A stretch of DNA of 36,446 nt from JBBTXG01 sp038062375 (GCA_038062375.1 JBBTXG010000016.1:1-36446), one strand, 5' to 3'; shown: positions 22,319-30,823, counted from the stretch's first letter. Numbers and translations: made by a program. The notes: a model not told the origin generated them from the sequence alone.

Positions 22319-23503
22319 ATGATTAAAGCGGGTGTAGGGTTGAGTCAAAATTTGAGCGATCATCGAAAGGCAGGCAGGGAAGCTGCCGCGCAAGCAGTTG
22401 AGAAACTCGAGGGAGAAACCCCTGATATTATGTTTGCCTTCTCTTCCATTAAGTATCATCAAGAAGAAGTGCTCAAAGGTATTCGGGAAGCAGCGCCAGA
22501 AGCGATTGTGGTGGGAGGAAGCGCGGCGGGCGAGATTACTTCTTGGACTACCGTGTTTGATGGAGTGAACGTTCTTGCGGTTGCATCAGATACGATTACA
22601 TTTGTAACCGGATTAGGTTCGGGAGTCTCAAAAGATAGTTTCGCTGCTGGCGCAATGGCTGCAAAAGCGGTGCGAGATAAAAAGGGAGGGGAAATTCCTG
22701 ATCTCTTTATTATGTTGCCAGATGGCATGACAGGAAATGGAGCTGCGATTGTAGAAGGAGTAAAATCGGTGCTCGGAAAAGATGCTCCCATTATTGGGGG
22801 ATCGCTTGGAGACGATTATCTGTTCAAGAAGACATTTGAATATCATCAAGATAACGTATTGAGCGATGTGGTGGTGGGAGTAGGGTTGTATGGGAAATTT
22901 GCCTATGGGTTTGGTATTAAGCATGGATGGGAGCCGGTGGGACTTCCCCTGAAGGTAACCAGAGCAGATGGAGTAAAACTCCAAGAGGTCGATGGAAAGC
23001 CAGCGCTCAAGGTCTATGAGGATTACTTTGGGAAAGATGCTTCTGACCTCATCAAAGAGCCGCTCGCTCGCATGGCGTATACCTATCCTATTGGGTTGAT
23101 CGTGGAAGGGTCAGACGAACTTTTGATTCGAGATCCGGTGATTGCGAATGAAAAAGGAGAAATTAGCATGGCAGCTGCAATTCCCCAGGGTACCACGATT
23201 CGACTGATGATGGGAGACCGCGAAAAGGCAATCGCGGCAGCGAAGACCGCGGCAGAAGTAGCGCTCGATCAGCTTCAAGGAGCAACCCCTCGATTTACCC
23301 TCATGTTCAACTGCATGGCGCGCAATAAACTCTTGGGAGTTCGTTGCCATGAGGAAAATACCGAGGTATCAAGAGTGATCGGTTCTGATGTGCCCATGGC
23401 AGGTTTCTACACGTATGGAGAGCAAGGCCCTTTATTGGGAAGGAAGGGGACGCCGGCTTATTTCCACAACGAGACCATGACATTGCTTGTCATAGGGGAG
23501 TAA
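22319..23503 (+). CDS. FIST-domain sensory protein
   Basis: FIST N plus FIST C, 394 residues, with no membrane helix and no output domain. FIST proteins are thought to sense small ligands such as amino acids and usually sit beside kinases or chemotaxis components. Visible are VVGGSAAGEI, FIMLPDGMTGNGAAIVEG, APIIGGSLGDD in the N-half and AIPQGTTIRLMMGD, FNCMARNKLLG and MAGFYTYGEQGP in the C-half. A -10-like TACAAT at 22257-22262 lies 56 nt upstream. An 8-codon frame (22296-22322, MRQKNTYI) overlaps the start by ATGA and may couple translation. A strong terminator follows the gene. Confidence 0.88.
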   Translation: MIKAGVGLSQNLSDHRKAGREAAAQAVEKLEGETPDIMFAFSSIKYHQEEVLKGIREAAPEAIVVGGSAAGEITSWTTVFDGVNVLAVASDTITFVTGLGSGVSKDSFAAGAMAAKAVRDKKGGEIPDLFIMLPDGMTGNGAAIVEGVKSVLGKDAPIIGGSLGDDYLFKKTFEYHQDNVLSDVVVGVGLYGKFAYGFGIKHGWEPVGLPLKVTRADGVKLQEVDGKPALKVYEDYFGKDASDLIKEPLARMAYTYPIGLIVEGSDELLIRDPVIANEKGEISMAAAIPQGTTIRLMMGDREKAIAAAKTAAEVALDQLQGATPRFTLMFNCMARNKLLGVRCHEENTEVSRVIGSDVPMAGFYTYGEQGPLLGRKGTPAYFHNETMTLLVIGE

Positions 23504-23510
23504 AAAAGAA

Positions 23511-23553
23511 AAAACAAAAGATCTCCTTCAAAAGGAAGGGGATCTTTTGTTTT
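23511..23553. terminator. Strong rho-independent terminator after the FIST gene
   Basis: A 19-bp stem (23511-23529 with 23535-23553, one G-T pair) has a 5-nt loop, with A- and T-runs at the outer ends so that it can work in both directions. It separates the FIST gene from the binding-protein gene; the next promoter begins inside its 3' arm. Confidence 0.9.
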
Positions 23554-23576
23554 TTGCAGAAAAATTAGGGTATAAT
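23547..23576 (+). promoter_or_regulatory. Promoter for the substrate-binding protein and kinase genes
   Basis: TTGTTT (23547-23552), an 18-nt spacer and a consensus TATAAT (23571-23576), then 11 nt to the ATG at 23588. The -35 lies within the terminator stem. Confidence 0.65.
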
Positions 23577-23587
23577 AGAATAATTGT

Positions 23588-24706
23588 ATGGCAAAGAAAA
23601 ATATCCTCCTCGGTTTGTTTTTGATTAGTTGTGTTTTGTTCGTCATGGGATTGGTGTGGGTTCAAGAACAGAAGAAAGAATTCATCACAATTGGAGCGAT
23701 CATTTCTCTTTCAGGGCCTCAAGGACCTACGATCGAGGGTACCGGTGTTCAAAATGGGATGCTTTTAGCCGTGGATGGAATCAATCGTTTTGGGGGAGTA
23801 AATGGAAAAAAGATTGAACTGATTATCGAAGATGCCCAGATCAATCCCCAGAAAGCAAAAGAATTGTTCAAAATCATAGAAGCGAGAGACCATCCTCTTT
23901 TTTATATTTCCACGCATAGTTCGGTGTCTGCGGCTCTCGCTCCTCTTGCAGAAGAACACGAGGTTGCATTGATGGCAACCGTTGCAACGGATCCGCGTAT
24001 CACCGAAGGGAATCCGTGGGTTTATCGGTATTGGCCGACCGCAGTGGAAGAATTGCCAGTTATTACTGCCCTTCTGGAAGATCTGAAGGTTCAAGAGATA
24101 GGGATGTTGTACGTGAATGACGAATTTGGGCAATCGGTGTTTCGACAGATGGAGAAGGAAGCAGAGGATATGAGCTGGGGGTTCAAAGGAGAAGCTTTTG
24201 GAGTGACCACTTCTGATTTTAAGGAGCACATTGCTCGAATTTTTTCTTCGGAAGCTCTCTTTCTGGTAGGATTTCCGAGTCAGTTGGAAATCATTTTGCG
24301 GCAGTTGAAGGAAGAAGGGTTTTCCGGAATTCTGATTTCCACGAATGCTGCCGCCGGACCTTCGATCCAAAAGCTTCCCGAATCGGAGGGCTTGTATGTT
24401 ACTGCCCCTCTTATCTATAATCAAAATCTTCTTTCTGCCAAAGCAGTGAGGGAAAAATACGAACAGAGATTCCATGAACCATTCACTCACTATGCAGCAG
24501 CAGGGTATGATCTCATCGAATTGATCAGGGCGTTATTAGAAGATGAGGAGTTTTCGCGAGATCGTGTACGAATGGTGTTGGAGCAAGGGTTTGTGCATCC
24601 GGGAGTATTTGGGACGAATGATGTGCGGCCAGGAGATCACGATATTGGATTTCCACTTTCTCTTGGTCAGATCATTGGCGGCCAGATACGGTATCGGTAT
24701 AAATAG
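23588..24706 (+). CDS. Type-1 periplasmic substrate-binding protein (LivJ/amide-binding type), membrane-tethered
   Basis: 372 residues. The leader has a helix at ~6-24; LISC15 could be a lipobox, but hydrophobic residues continue after it, so a transmembrane anchor is as likely. The mature part is a two-lobed LivJ-like receptor: ITIGAIISLSGPQGP, NGMLLAVDGINRFGGVNGKK, IELIIEDAQ, YISTHSSVSAALAPLAEEHE and IGMLYVNDEFGQS. Such proteins bind branched amino acids, amides or other small molecules. No permease or ATPase gene lies nearby; instead a histidine kinase follows 15 nt downstream, so I infer a sensing role rather than transport. Confidence 0.88.
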   Translation: MAKKNILLGLFLISCVLFVMGLVWVQEQKKEFITIGAIISLSGPQGPTIEGTGVQNGMLLAVDGINRFGGVNGKKIELIIEDAQINPQKAKELFKIIEARDHPLFYISTHSSVSAALAPLAEEHEVALMATVATDPRITEGNPWVYRYWPTAVEELPVITALLEDLKVQEIGMLYVNDEFGQSVFRQMEKEAEDMSWGFKGEAFGVTTSDFKEHIARIFSSEALFLVGFPSQLEIILRQLKEEGFSGILISTNAAAGPSIQKLPESEGLYVTAPLIYNQNLLSAKAVREKYEQRFHEPFTHYAAAGYDLIELIRALLEDEEFSRDRVRMVLEQGFVHPGVFGTNDVRPGDHDIGFPLSLGQIIGGQIRYRYK

Positions 24707-24721
24707 TAAAAAGAAGTTCAA

Positions 24722-26830
24722 ATGCGCATTGGCACAAGATTATTTTTGAGTTTTTTTCTTATCCTGTTGATAATGGCTGGGGCAGGATTTTATATGGTGG
24801 GGGTATATCAGAACGCCCTGCGGGATGCGGTAGGTCAAGGTTCTGTCTTTTTGGCAGAAGATAAGATTAGGCATATTGATAAGGATATTTTCCAAAGGAT
24901 CGAAGAAATTCAACTCTATTCCAATAATTTCCTTTTGCGGAAAGCACTCCAAGAGTCAAACCGAGGGTTTGAGAGCATGGAAGATGTCCAGGCGCATATT
25001 CAAGAGAAAGACACGGAATGGGTGTCTACTCCAAAGGAAGTGATTACCCCTTTTATGGAAGAGCTTATTTCCAACGAGATTTCAGAGAGTCTTCGTCAGG
25101 AATTCATTGGTTTCTGGGAAAAAAAGCACGGATACCGGGTGTATGGAGAAGCATTCGCGACGAATCGATACGGAGCAAATATCGCCCAGACCGGAAAAAC
25201 ATCGGACTACTATCAAGCAGATGAAAAATGGTGGCAAGAAGCAAAAGAAAAAGGATTTTCGATCGGAGAAATGGAATATGACGGAAGCGCGGAGGTCTGG
25301 ACAATTCCCTTTGGAGTGCGCATTGAAGACGGAGAAGGGACTTTCCTTGGAGTCATTAAGGCGGTTCCCTTTGTGCGAGAGTTTGTGAGGGAGGTTGAGC
25401 TTACGACAAGAAAATATGAGACGACAGAGATCAGATTAGTCACCTTCGAGGGGAAGTTAGTATATTCTACTCATGCGTTCCAATTTCTTGAGGATGTTGC
25501 GGGAAATGAATTTTTCCGAAACATCAAACCGGAGAGCGGATTCTTTATTGCCAATGAGGGAGGGAGAGAAAAGCTGTTTGCGTATGCTCATTCCAAGGGG
25601 TTTCTGGATGTGCCAGAATTTCACTGGATTCTCCTGATGGCGCACGATACCCAAGAGGTATTCTCGTCAGTGCATAACCTTCAGCGCGCGCTTGGCATCA
25701 TTGGACTGGTGCTCGCATTGGGAATCCTTGTACTCTTGGCAGTGCTTAGCCGCGCCATTTCCAAGCCGGTTCAAATTTTGATGGAAGGGGCCTTGCGCAT
25801 TGCGAACGGAGATCTCTCCGTAAAGATTGATATCCCCACCAAAGATGAAATTGGCCAGCTCGCACTTGCATTTAATGAGATGACCGAGCGGTTAAAAACA
25901 TCGTATGAAAACCTCGAGCTTAAAGTGCGAGAGAGAACACAAGAGTTGCATGGTCAGATTCAAGAGCTCGACAAGACAGCAAAGCTACTTGTAGGGAGAG
26001 ACTGGGAGCTTTCCAAGACAAAGGAGCGAGAGCAGGATCGTCTGGGCGAACTCGACGCGATTTCAAAGCGTTTGGTCAAGAGAGATTTTGAACTCTTGCA
26101 GACGAATGAGCTGCTTCGAGAAATGGACGAGGCAAAAAGCCGTTTTGTTTCCATCGCGGCCCATCAGTTGCGTACTCCTATTTCTGCGATGAAATGGAGT
26201 GTGCAGATGCTTTTGGATGGCGATTTTGGAAAACTTTCCCGACAAGCAAAGAAGGTGTTGGAGGAGACCGCTTTTACTCTAGAGCGGCTCATTCGATTGG
26301 TGGGAGATTTGTTGAATGTAGCTCGAATTGAGGAGGGTCGTTTTGGGTTTTCATTTGGAGAAGTCCAACTCGAAGAATTGTGCAAGAAAGTACTTGAAGA
26401 GAATCTTCCGAATGCGAAAAAATGTAAGATCACCTTGAAACTTTCTATCCCTGCCAAACCTCTGCCCCCTGTATATGGAGATTCCGACAACCTTTTACTT
26501 GTGTTGGAAAACTTCCTGGAAAATGCGCTCCTCTACACCCCCCAAGGGGGAGTGGTGGAGTTTATCGTGAGGAGAGACACGCGTAATCACAAAAAGATAC
26601 GAGTTTTCATAAAAGATACGGGGATTGGAATTCCTGAATTTCAGCAGGGACTGGTGGGCCAGAAGTTCTTTCGCGCAGATAACGTAGTTCGAAAACAAAT
26701 CGGAGGGACTGGGTTGGGATTGTATATTGTCACAAAGATTCTGGAACGCCATCACACAACCTTTGAGGTGGAATCGGAAGAAGGGGAAGGGAGTACATTT
26801 TCTTTTGCACTTCCCATTTTGGACAGGTAA
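24722..26830 (+). CDS. Sensor histidine kinase with extracytoplasmic sensor domain and HAMP
   Basis: 702 residues. TM1 lies at ~6-28, a ~300-residue outer region with a Cache-like pattern (YYQADEKWWQEAKEKG, VWTIPFGVRIED) follows, then TM2 at ~322-345, HAMP (~346-400), a coiled coil (~400-470), HisKA with phospho-acceptor His481 in HQLRTPISAMKW, and HATPase_c with the N-box ENFLENALLYTP, DTGIGIP and GGTGLGLYIV. All kinase boxes are intact. It is encoded between the substrate-binding protein and a receiver, most likely as its signalling partner. Confidence 0.93.
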   Translation: MRIGTRLFLSFFLILLIMAGAGFYMVGVYQNALRDAVGQGSVFLAEDKIRHIDKDIFQRIEEIQLYSNNFLLRKALQESNRGFESMEDVQAHIQEKDTEWVSTPKEVITPFMEELISNEISESLRQEFIGFWEKKHGYRVYGEAFATNRYGANIAQTGKTSDYYQADEKWWQEAKEKGFSIGEMEYDGSAEVWTIPFGVRIEDGEGTFLGVIKAVPFVREFVREVELTTRKYETTEIRLVTFEGKLVYSTHAFQFLEDVAGNEFFRNIKPESGFFIANEGGREKLFAYAHSKGFLDVPEFHWILLMAHDTQEVFSSVHNLQRALGIIGLVLALGILVLLAVLSRAISKPVQILMEGALRIANGDLSVKIDIPTKDEIGQLALAFNEMTERLKTSYENLELKVRERTQELHGQIQELDKTAKLLVGRDWELSKTKEREQDRLGELDAISKRLVKRDFELLQTNELLREMDEAKSRFVSIAAHQLRTPISAMKWSVQMLLDGDFGKLSRQAKKVLEETAFTLERLIRLVGDLLNVARIEEGRFGFSFGEVQLEELCKKVLEENLPNAKKCKITLKLSIPAKPLPPVYGDSDNLLLVLENFLENALLYTPQGGVVEFIVRRDTRNHKKIRVFIKDTGIGIPEFQQGLVGQKFFRADNVVRKQIGGTGLGLYIVTKILERHHTTFEVESEEGEGSTFSFALPILDR

Positions 26831-26858
26831 GGTATGATAGAGAAAAGGAAGCATTCTC

Positions 26859-27275
26859 ATGAAGAAGAATACCCGAATAAAACAAAAAGCATCAAAGAGC
26901 CCTCTGGTTCTCATTATCGAAGATGAGCAATTTTTGTGTAATTTGATGGTAAAGAAATTGATGAAATCCAGTCTTAAGGTTGAAGGAAGGTTCGATGGAG
27001 AAACCGGTTTTCAAGCGGTTGTAGAAAAAAAACCAGATATAGTTCTCCTCGACCTTTTATTGCCTGGGATTGATGGATTTGAGGTTCTTCGACGACTGAA
27101 ACAAGACGAAGGACTCAAGAAGATCCCGGTAATCATTCTTTCGAACCTTGGAGAATCCAAGGACATCGACCGAGCAATGCAATTAGGAGCTTCTGCATAT
27201 TTGGTAAAGGCAGAGCATTCTCCAGAAGAAGTGGTAGGAAAGGTATGGGAATTTGTGGGGAAGAAGAGAAATTAA
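26859..27275 (+). CDS. Stand-alone response regulator receiver
   Basis: 138 residues that hold only a receiver domain: acidic pair in IIEDEQFL, phospho-acceptor Asp in VLLDLLLPGIDG, switch Ser in IILSNLG and Lys in YLVKAEHS. There is no DNA-binding or enzymatic output. The first ~20 residues are a basic tail (KKNTRIKQKASK). It is encoded 28 nt after the kinase, with an AAAGGAAG-type ribosome binding site, so it is probably its phosphorylation target, acting by protein contact as CheY does. Confidence 0.92.
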   Translation: MKKNTRIKQKASKSPLVLIIEDEQFLCNLMVKKLMKSSLKVEGRFDGETGFQAVVEKKPDIVLLDLLLPGIDGFEVLRRLKQDEGLKKIPVIILSNLGESKDIDRAMQLGASAYLVKAEHSPEEVVGKVWEFVGKKRN

Positions 27276-27312
27276 AAATCCGCATGCATGAAGAAGGTTG
27301 TGGAGAACTTGC

Positions 27313-27340
27313 TTGTTGCATTTCACAGATGCGTTAAAAT
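27313..27340 (+). promoter_or_regulatory. Promoter for the NPF-repeat and Cys-repeat genes
   Basis: TTGTTG (27313-27318), a 16-nt spacer and TAAAAT (27335-27340), then 8 nt to the ATG at 27349. The message is predicted to be leaderless. Confidence 0.45.
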
Positions 27341-27348
27341 AATTACAT

Positions 27349-27645
27349 ATGGATAAAAAGATTCTCCTTCTCATTGGTGGCATCCTCGTGATTCTCATGG
27401 TGGGAATTTTGATTTTTGTTGGTTTGTCTGGAAAACCAAAGCCGAGCGAAACCAAGCAGCCGGGTCTTTCCCCAGCCCCTCAAATCAAAGAGGGAGAAGA
27501 AGGTTTGGGAGGAGAGATTTACGAAAAAGTCCAGAATCCCGGAGAAAAACTTCCGCAGGTAAATCCGTTTGAGGCGCAGACCAATCCCTTCCAAGAAGCA
27601 AAGACAAATCCCTTTGAAGGAGGATATAAAAATCCGTTTAAATGA
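27349..27645 (+). CDS. Small anchored protein with four NPF repeats
   Basis: 98 residues: a helix at ~5-25, a low-complexity Pro/Gly/Glu linker, then NPF at residues 72, 79, 87 and 95, the last almost at the C-terminus. The spacing is regular (7, 8, 8 residues) and the intervening residues vary, which suggests selection for the Asn-Pro-Phe triplets. I recall similar C-terminal NPF strings in other CPR anchored proteins but know of no assigned role. The stop overlaps the next gene's ATG (ATGA), so the pair is probably translated together. Confidence 0.75.
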   Translation: MDKKILLLIGGILVILMVGILIFVGLSGKPKPSETKQPGLSPAPQIKEGEEGLGGEIYEKVQNPGEKLPQVNPFEAQTNPFQEAKTNPFEGGYKNPFK

Positions 27646-29399
27646 CATTGAAAACTATGCGTCATCTCAATTTTCAAAGACTGGCCATTTTTTCTCTTTT
27701 TGTTTCTGCTCTCTTTATTGGATTCGTCGTATTTGCAGAAAACAAGGATGATATTGTCTATCCGGTAAAAGAACTAGGAAATTGTGAAAGCGAGGTTGAA
27801 TGCAGAGCGTATTGTGAGGAACTCGACCGTATCAAAGAGTGCGTAGCGTTCGCAGAGAAGCATAATTTGCTTTCGAGCGAAGAACTGGCAGAAGCTCGAA
27901 AGTTCATAGAAATAGGGGGCGAGGGTCCTGGAAAATGTGCTTGGAAGAAAGCATGCGAGACCTATTGCGAGGATGTGGCTCATATCGATGAATGTTTAGC
28001 TTTTGCGCAAAAACATAATCTTATGAGTGGAGAAGAGTTAGAGGAAGCCCAGAGGGTGGCAGCAGCGTTGCGTGAAGGCATCCAGCTGCCAGGAGACTGC
28101 AAGAGTAAAGCGCAATGCGAGACCTATTGTGAAGATACGTCTCACATGGAAGAGTGTATTGAGTTTGCAGAGAAAGCCGGCTTTCTGCCTCCCGAGGAAC
28201 TCCAAGAGGCAAGAAATGTTGTAAGAGCGCTTCAATCGGGTGCGAAATTGCCAGGGAATTGCCGTGGAAAAGATCAGTGCCAAGCATACTGTCAAGAACC
28301 CGCTCACATGGAAGAATGTATTGCGTTTGCAGAGGCTGCGGGGTTTATTCCTCCCGAGGAAGCAGCAATGGCAAGAAAAGTGATGCCGCTTATGATGCGA
28401 GGGGAAATGCCAGGAGGTTGTAAATCAAAAGAAGAGTGCGAGAGTTATTGCCAAGATGAGTCTCATATGGAAGAGTGCGTCATATTTGCTCAAAAGGCAG
28501 GATTGATGAGTGATGAAGAGGTTGAGATGTTCCGAAAGACGGGTGGCAAGGGCCCCGGAGATTGCAAGGGTAAAGAGGAATGTGAGACGTTTTGTAATAA
28601 TCCTGCGAACCAAGAAGCATGTTTTGAATTTGCGCAAGAGCACGGTCTTATTCGAGAAGAAGACCTCGAACATATGAAAGAGGGATTAATGCAGCTCAAA
28701 GAAGGATTGGACATGGCGCCGCCTGAAGTGGCAGATTGTTTGCGTTCGACAGTGGATAGCGAAATTTTAGAAAAAATAGAAGCAGGCACATTCCTTCCAA
28801 ATCCTGAATTAGGGGAAGCGATGCGTCAATGCTTTGAGAAATTTATGCCGCCTCCTTTTGAAGGGGAACATCCCGAAGGGTTCGGACCTCCAAGAGCTGG
28901 CTTTGGGGGACCTGGAGGGTGTAAAAGCGAGGAAGAGTGCATTGCATACTGTTCAGATCCTGTTCATCTTCAGGAATGTGAGCAGTTTGGAGGAAAAGAG
29001 CCTCGTCATGAAGAAGGCTTCCAGGGAGGAAAGTTTCCTGAAGAATTTCGAGAGAAATTTGAAGAAAGATTCCACAAGGAAGTAGAACAAAAGATAGGTC
29101 CTGGGGTAACCGGCGAAAAGGAGGAATGTGTGCAGCGGATTATTGGAGGCTTGCAAGGCCCTCCTGGCCCTGATTTGGAACAAAGAATTCGTCAGGAGTG
29201 TTTTATGCTTTCTCCAGGTGAGCAGCAATTTATTCCTCCCAAAGGATTTGTGCCTCCGCCCCCAGGAGGTTTTACTCCCCCTCAAGAATTTCATCCCGAG
29301 CAGTTTCCTTCTTCCCAATCCCCCACGAGTTTTGAGCAAAAAAGATCAGTTCTTGACGCGTTTAGCCCATTCCTTGCTGTTTTGCTTCTTGTGCTCTAA
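27642..29399 (+). CDS. Secreted or anchored Cys-repeat protein
   Basis: 585 residues. The signal sequence (~15-32) ends VVFA before ENK, a likely signal-peptidase site. Residues ~46-345 hold six repeats of G-x-C-x5-C-x3-C-x8-C followed by an FAxxxGL helix and an EEL/EEA-x2-AR helix; a seventh partial unit lies at ~425-450. Each unit has four Cys, so two disulfides per repeat are expected outside the cell. The C-terminal ~135 residues are Pro/Gly/Phe-rich and end in a short hydrophobic stretch that may anchor it. It overlaps the NPF gene by ATGA. No named family is known to me; adhesion or binding is a guess. Confidence 0.8.
   Translation: MTLKTMRHLNFQRLAIFSLFVSALFIGFVVFAENKDDIVYPVKELGNCESEVECRAYCEELDRIKECVAFAEKHNLLSSEELAEARKFIEIGGEGPGKCAWKKACETYCEDVAHIDECLAFAQKHNLMSGEELEEAQRVAAALREGIQLPGDCKSKAQCETYCEDTSHMEECIEFAEKAGFLPPEELQEARNVVRALQSGAKLPGNCRGKDQCQAYCQEPAHMEECIAFAEAAGFIPPEEAAMARKVMPLMMRGEMPGGCKSKEECESYCQDESHMEECVIFAQKAGLMSDEEVEMFRKTGGKGPGDCKGKEECETFCNNPANQEACFEFAQEHGLIREEDLEHMKEGLMQLKEGLDMAPPEVADCLRSTVDSEILEKIEAGTFLPNPELGEAMRQCFEKFMPPPFEGEHPEGFGPPRAGFGGPGGCKSEEECIAYCSDPVHLQECEQFGGKEPRHEEGFQGGKFPEEFREKFEERFHKEVEQKIGPGVTGEKEECVQRIIGGLQGPPGPDLEQRIRQECFMLSPGEQQFIPPKGFVPPPPGGFTPPQEFHPEQFPSSQSPTSFEQKRSVLDAFSPFLAVLLLVL
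27777..28680 (+). repeat. Six tandem Cys-motif coding repeats
   Basis: The units begin at GNCESE, GKCAWK, GDCKSK, GNCRGK, GGCKSK and GDCKGK, spaced by roughly 43-56 codons. All share C-x5-C-x3-C-x8-C, and most share a HMEEC-type fourth Cys. Units 3 to 5 are the most alike, pointing to later internal duplication. Confidence 0.8.
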
Positions 29400-29472
29400 G
29401 GTAAAGATACAAACAATATGAGCAGTCGATTTCCTTGGCGGTTTTGGGAGAAGGATAAATGAGATTTTTTCT

Positions 29473-29856
29473 ATGGGAAATAATCAAAAAACTATTCTTC
29501 TTGTAGAGGACGATCCCTTTTTGCGAGAGCTCATCGCAGAAAAGCTCAAGGCGGAGGGGTATACGGTAAAGGAAGCGGTTACAGGAGAAAGGGGATTAGA
29601 GCAGGTAAAACAGGAAAAACCCTCCCTCGTTGTACTCGATCTGATTCTTCCTGGAATTGATGGTTTTGAGGTACTCCGAAAAATGAAGCAGGACACGGAA
29701 ACTTCGAAGATTCCGGTTCTTATTCTTTCCAACTTTGGCCAAAAGGAGGATGTCAAACAAGGATTGGATCTGGGCGCGTTTGATTATCTCATTAAAGCTC
29801 ACTTGACTCCGTCAGAAATCGTCAAAAAGGTAAATGAGGTTTTTGGCATCTCATGA
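29473..29856 (+). CDS. Stand-alone response regulator receiver
   Basis: 127 residues, receiver only, and a paralogue of the one at 26859. LVEDDPFL holds the acidic pair, VVLDLILPGIDG the phospho-acceptor, LILSNFG the switch residue and YLIKAHLT the Lys. There is no output domain. Its TGA overlaps the ATG of the kinase gene that follows (ATGA), so the two are translationally coupled, the reverse order of the first kinase and receiver pair. Confidence 0.92.
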   Translation: MGNNQKTILLVEDDPFLRELIAEKLKAEGYTVKEAVTGERGLEQVKQEKPSLVVLDLILPGIDGFEVLRKMKQDTETSKIPVLILSNFGQKEDVKQGLDLGAFDYLIKAHLTPSEIVKKVNEVFGIS

Positions 29857-30734
29857 CCCTATTTCTTCTTTTCCTATTGGCCCTTTTTGTATGTATTGTT
29901 TTCGGTCTTCAGCAAAAACGTCTTGGAGCGTTCGGCAGAGCGTTCCATCAGAAGGAAGAAGAGCTCAACCATACGTCGAGGTTGCTGATCGAAAAGAATG
30001 CGGAACTTTTTGATCAAAATCGCAGGCTGCAAAAACTCCTGGAAACGAAAGAAGACTTTATTGGTATTGCCTCCCATCAACTTCGTACCCCTCTTACCGA
30101 AATTAAATGGGGTGTAGAAAGCTTGATCGAAAAAGGATTAGAAGTATTCCGACCACCGGAATTTGACCGCCTTGGGAAAATCGCTTACAGTACAAAGAAA
30201 ATGATTAAACTCGTTGATGATCTTTTAAGACTTGTGCACGCAGAAGCAGGATATGGAGAATATGCCCTCGAGGAATGTAATATGGAAGAGCTCATCTCCA
30301 AGGTTGCAACTCGTATACGGGGGTATTTCTCCCATAAAAACATCGACCTTGAGTATCATCTTGGTTTTGGAAGTCAACCTATGCTCATTGATAGAGATAT
30401 GATGGAAACCGCACTATCAAATTTGGTTGAAAATGCCTTTCATTATACCCCGCCTGGCGGGAAAGTTACCATTTCCACGCAGAAGATGGGAAACAAATTT
30501 TCCTTTGAGATTCAAGACACTGGTGTCGGAATACCAAAAAGCAAGCAACAAGCGATTTTCCAGAAGTTTCAGCGCTCCGAGGTTGCAATGCAGATGAATT
30601 CAGGAGGCATTGGCCTTGGCCTTTACATTACCAAGAACATTATTGAGCAGCACCAAGGAGAAATAGGATTTCAGAGCCAAGAAGGAAAAGGTTCGACATT
30701 CTTTTTCACCCTCCCGGTGCGCGTGAAGAAATGA
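29853..30734 (+). CDS. Histidine kinase without sensor domain
   Basis: 293 residues. A single helix at ~2-20 (LFLLFLLALFVCIVFG) is followed by a short coiled coil (~25-65), HisKA with His75 in HQLRTPLTEIKW, and HATPase_c with VENAFHYTPPGG, DTGVGIP and GGIGLGLYITKN. It lacks any extracytoplasmic loop or HAMP, so its input must come from a partner in the membrane or cytoplasm. It is coupled to the upstream receiver. All catalytic boxes are intact. Confidence 0.93.
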   Translation: MTLFLLFLLALFVCIVFGLQQKRLGAFGRAFHQKEEELNHTSRLLIEKNAELFDQNRRLQKLLETKEDFIGIASHQLRTPLTEIKWGVESLIEKGLEVFRPPEFDRLGKIAYSTKKMIKLVDDLLRLVHAEAGYGEYALEECNMEELISKVATRIRGYFSHKNIDLEYHLGFGSQPMLIDRDMMETALSNLVENAFHYTPPGGKVTISTQKMGNKFSFEIQDTGVGIPKSKQQAIFQKFQRSEVAMQMNSGGIGLGLYITKNIIEQHQGEIGFQSQEGKGSTFFFTLPVRVKK

Positions 30735-30752
30735 TGATTGAAAAAAGAAGAC

Positions 30753-30781
30753 TTCGTTATCATTGTATGATATAATATAAT
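30753..30781 (+). promoter_or_regulatory. Promoter for the DUF5667-Kazal gene
   Basis: Overlapping TATAAT boxes (30771-30776 and 30776-30781); the second has TTCGTT 17 nt upstream (30753-30758). A short perfect inverted repeat, GTTCT AAA AGAAC (30796-30808), lies in the ~35-nt leader and could be an operator. This gene, unlike most here, should have a leader. Confidence 0.5.
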
Positions 30782-30823
30782 GTCGAAAGGCTCATGTTCT
30801 AAAAGAACTACTAATATAAATCT

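Noticed and set aside
27349..27645. NPF motifs as evidence of eukaryote-like endocytic (EH-domain) binding
   Set aside because: Three-residue motifs are too short to imply an EH partner, and none is known in CPR bacteria; only regular spacing is claimed.
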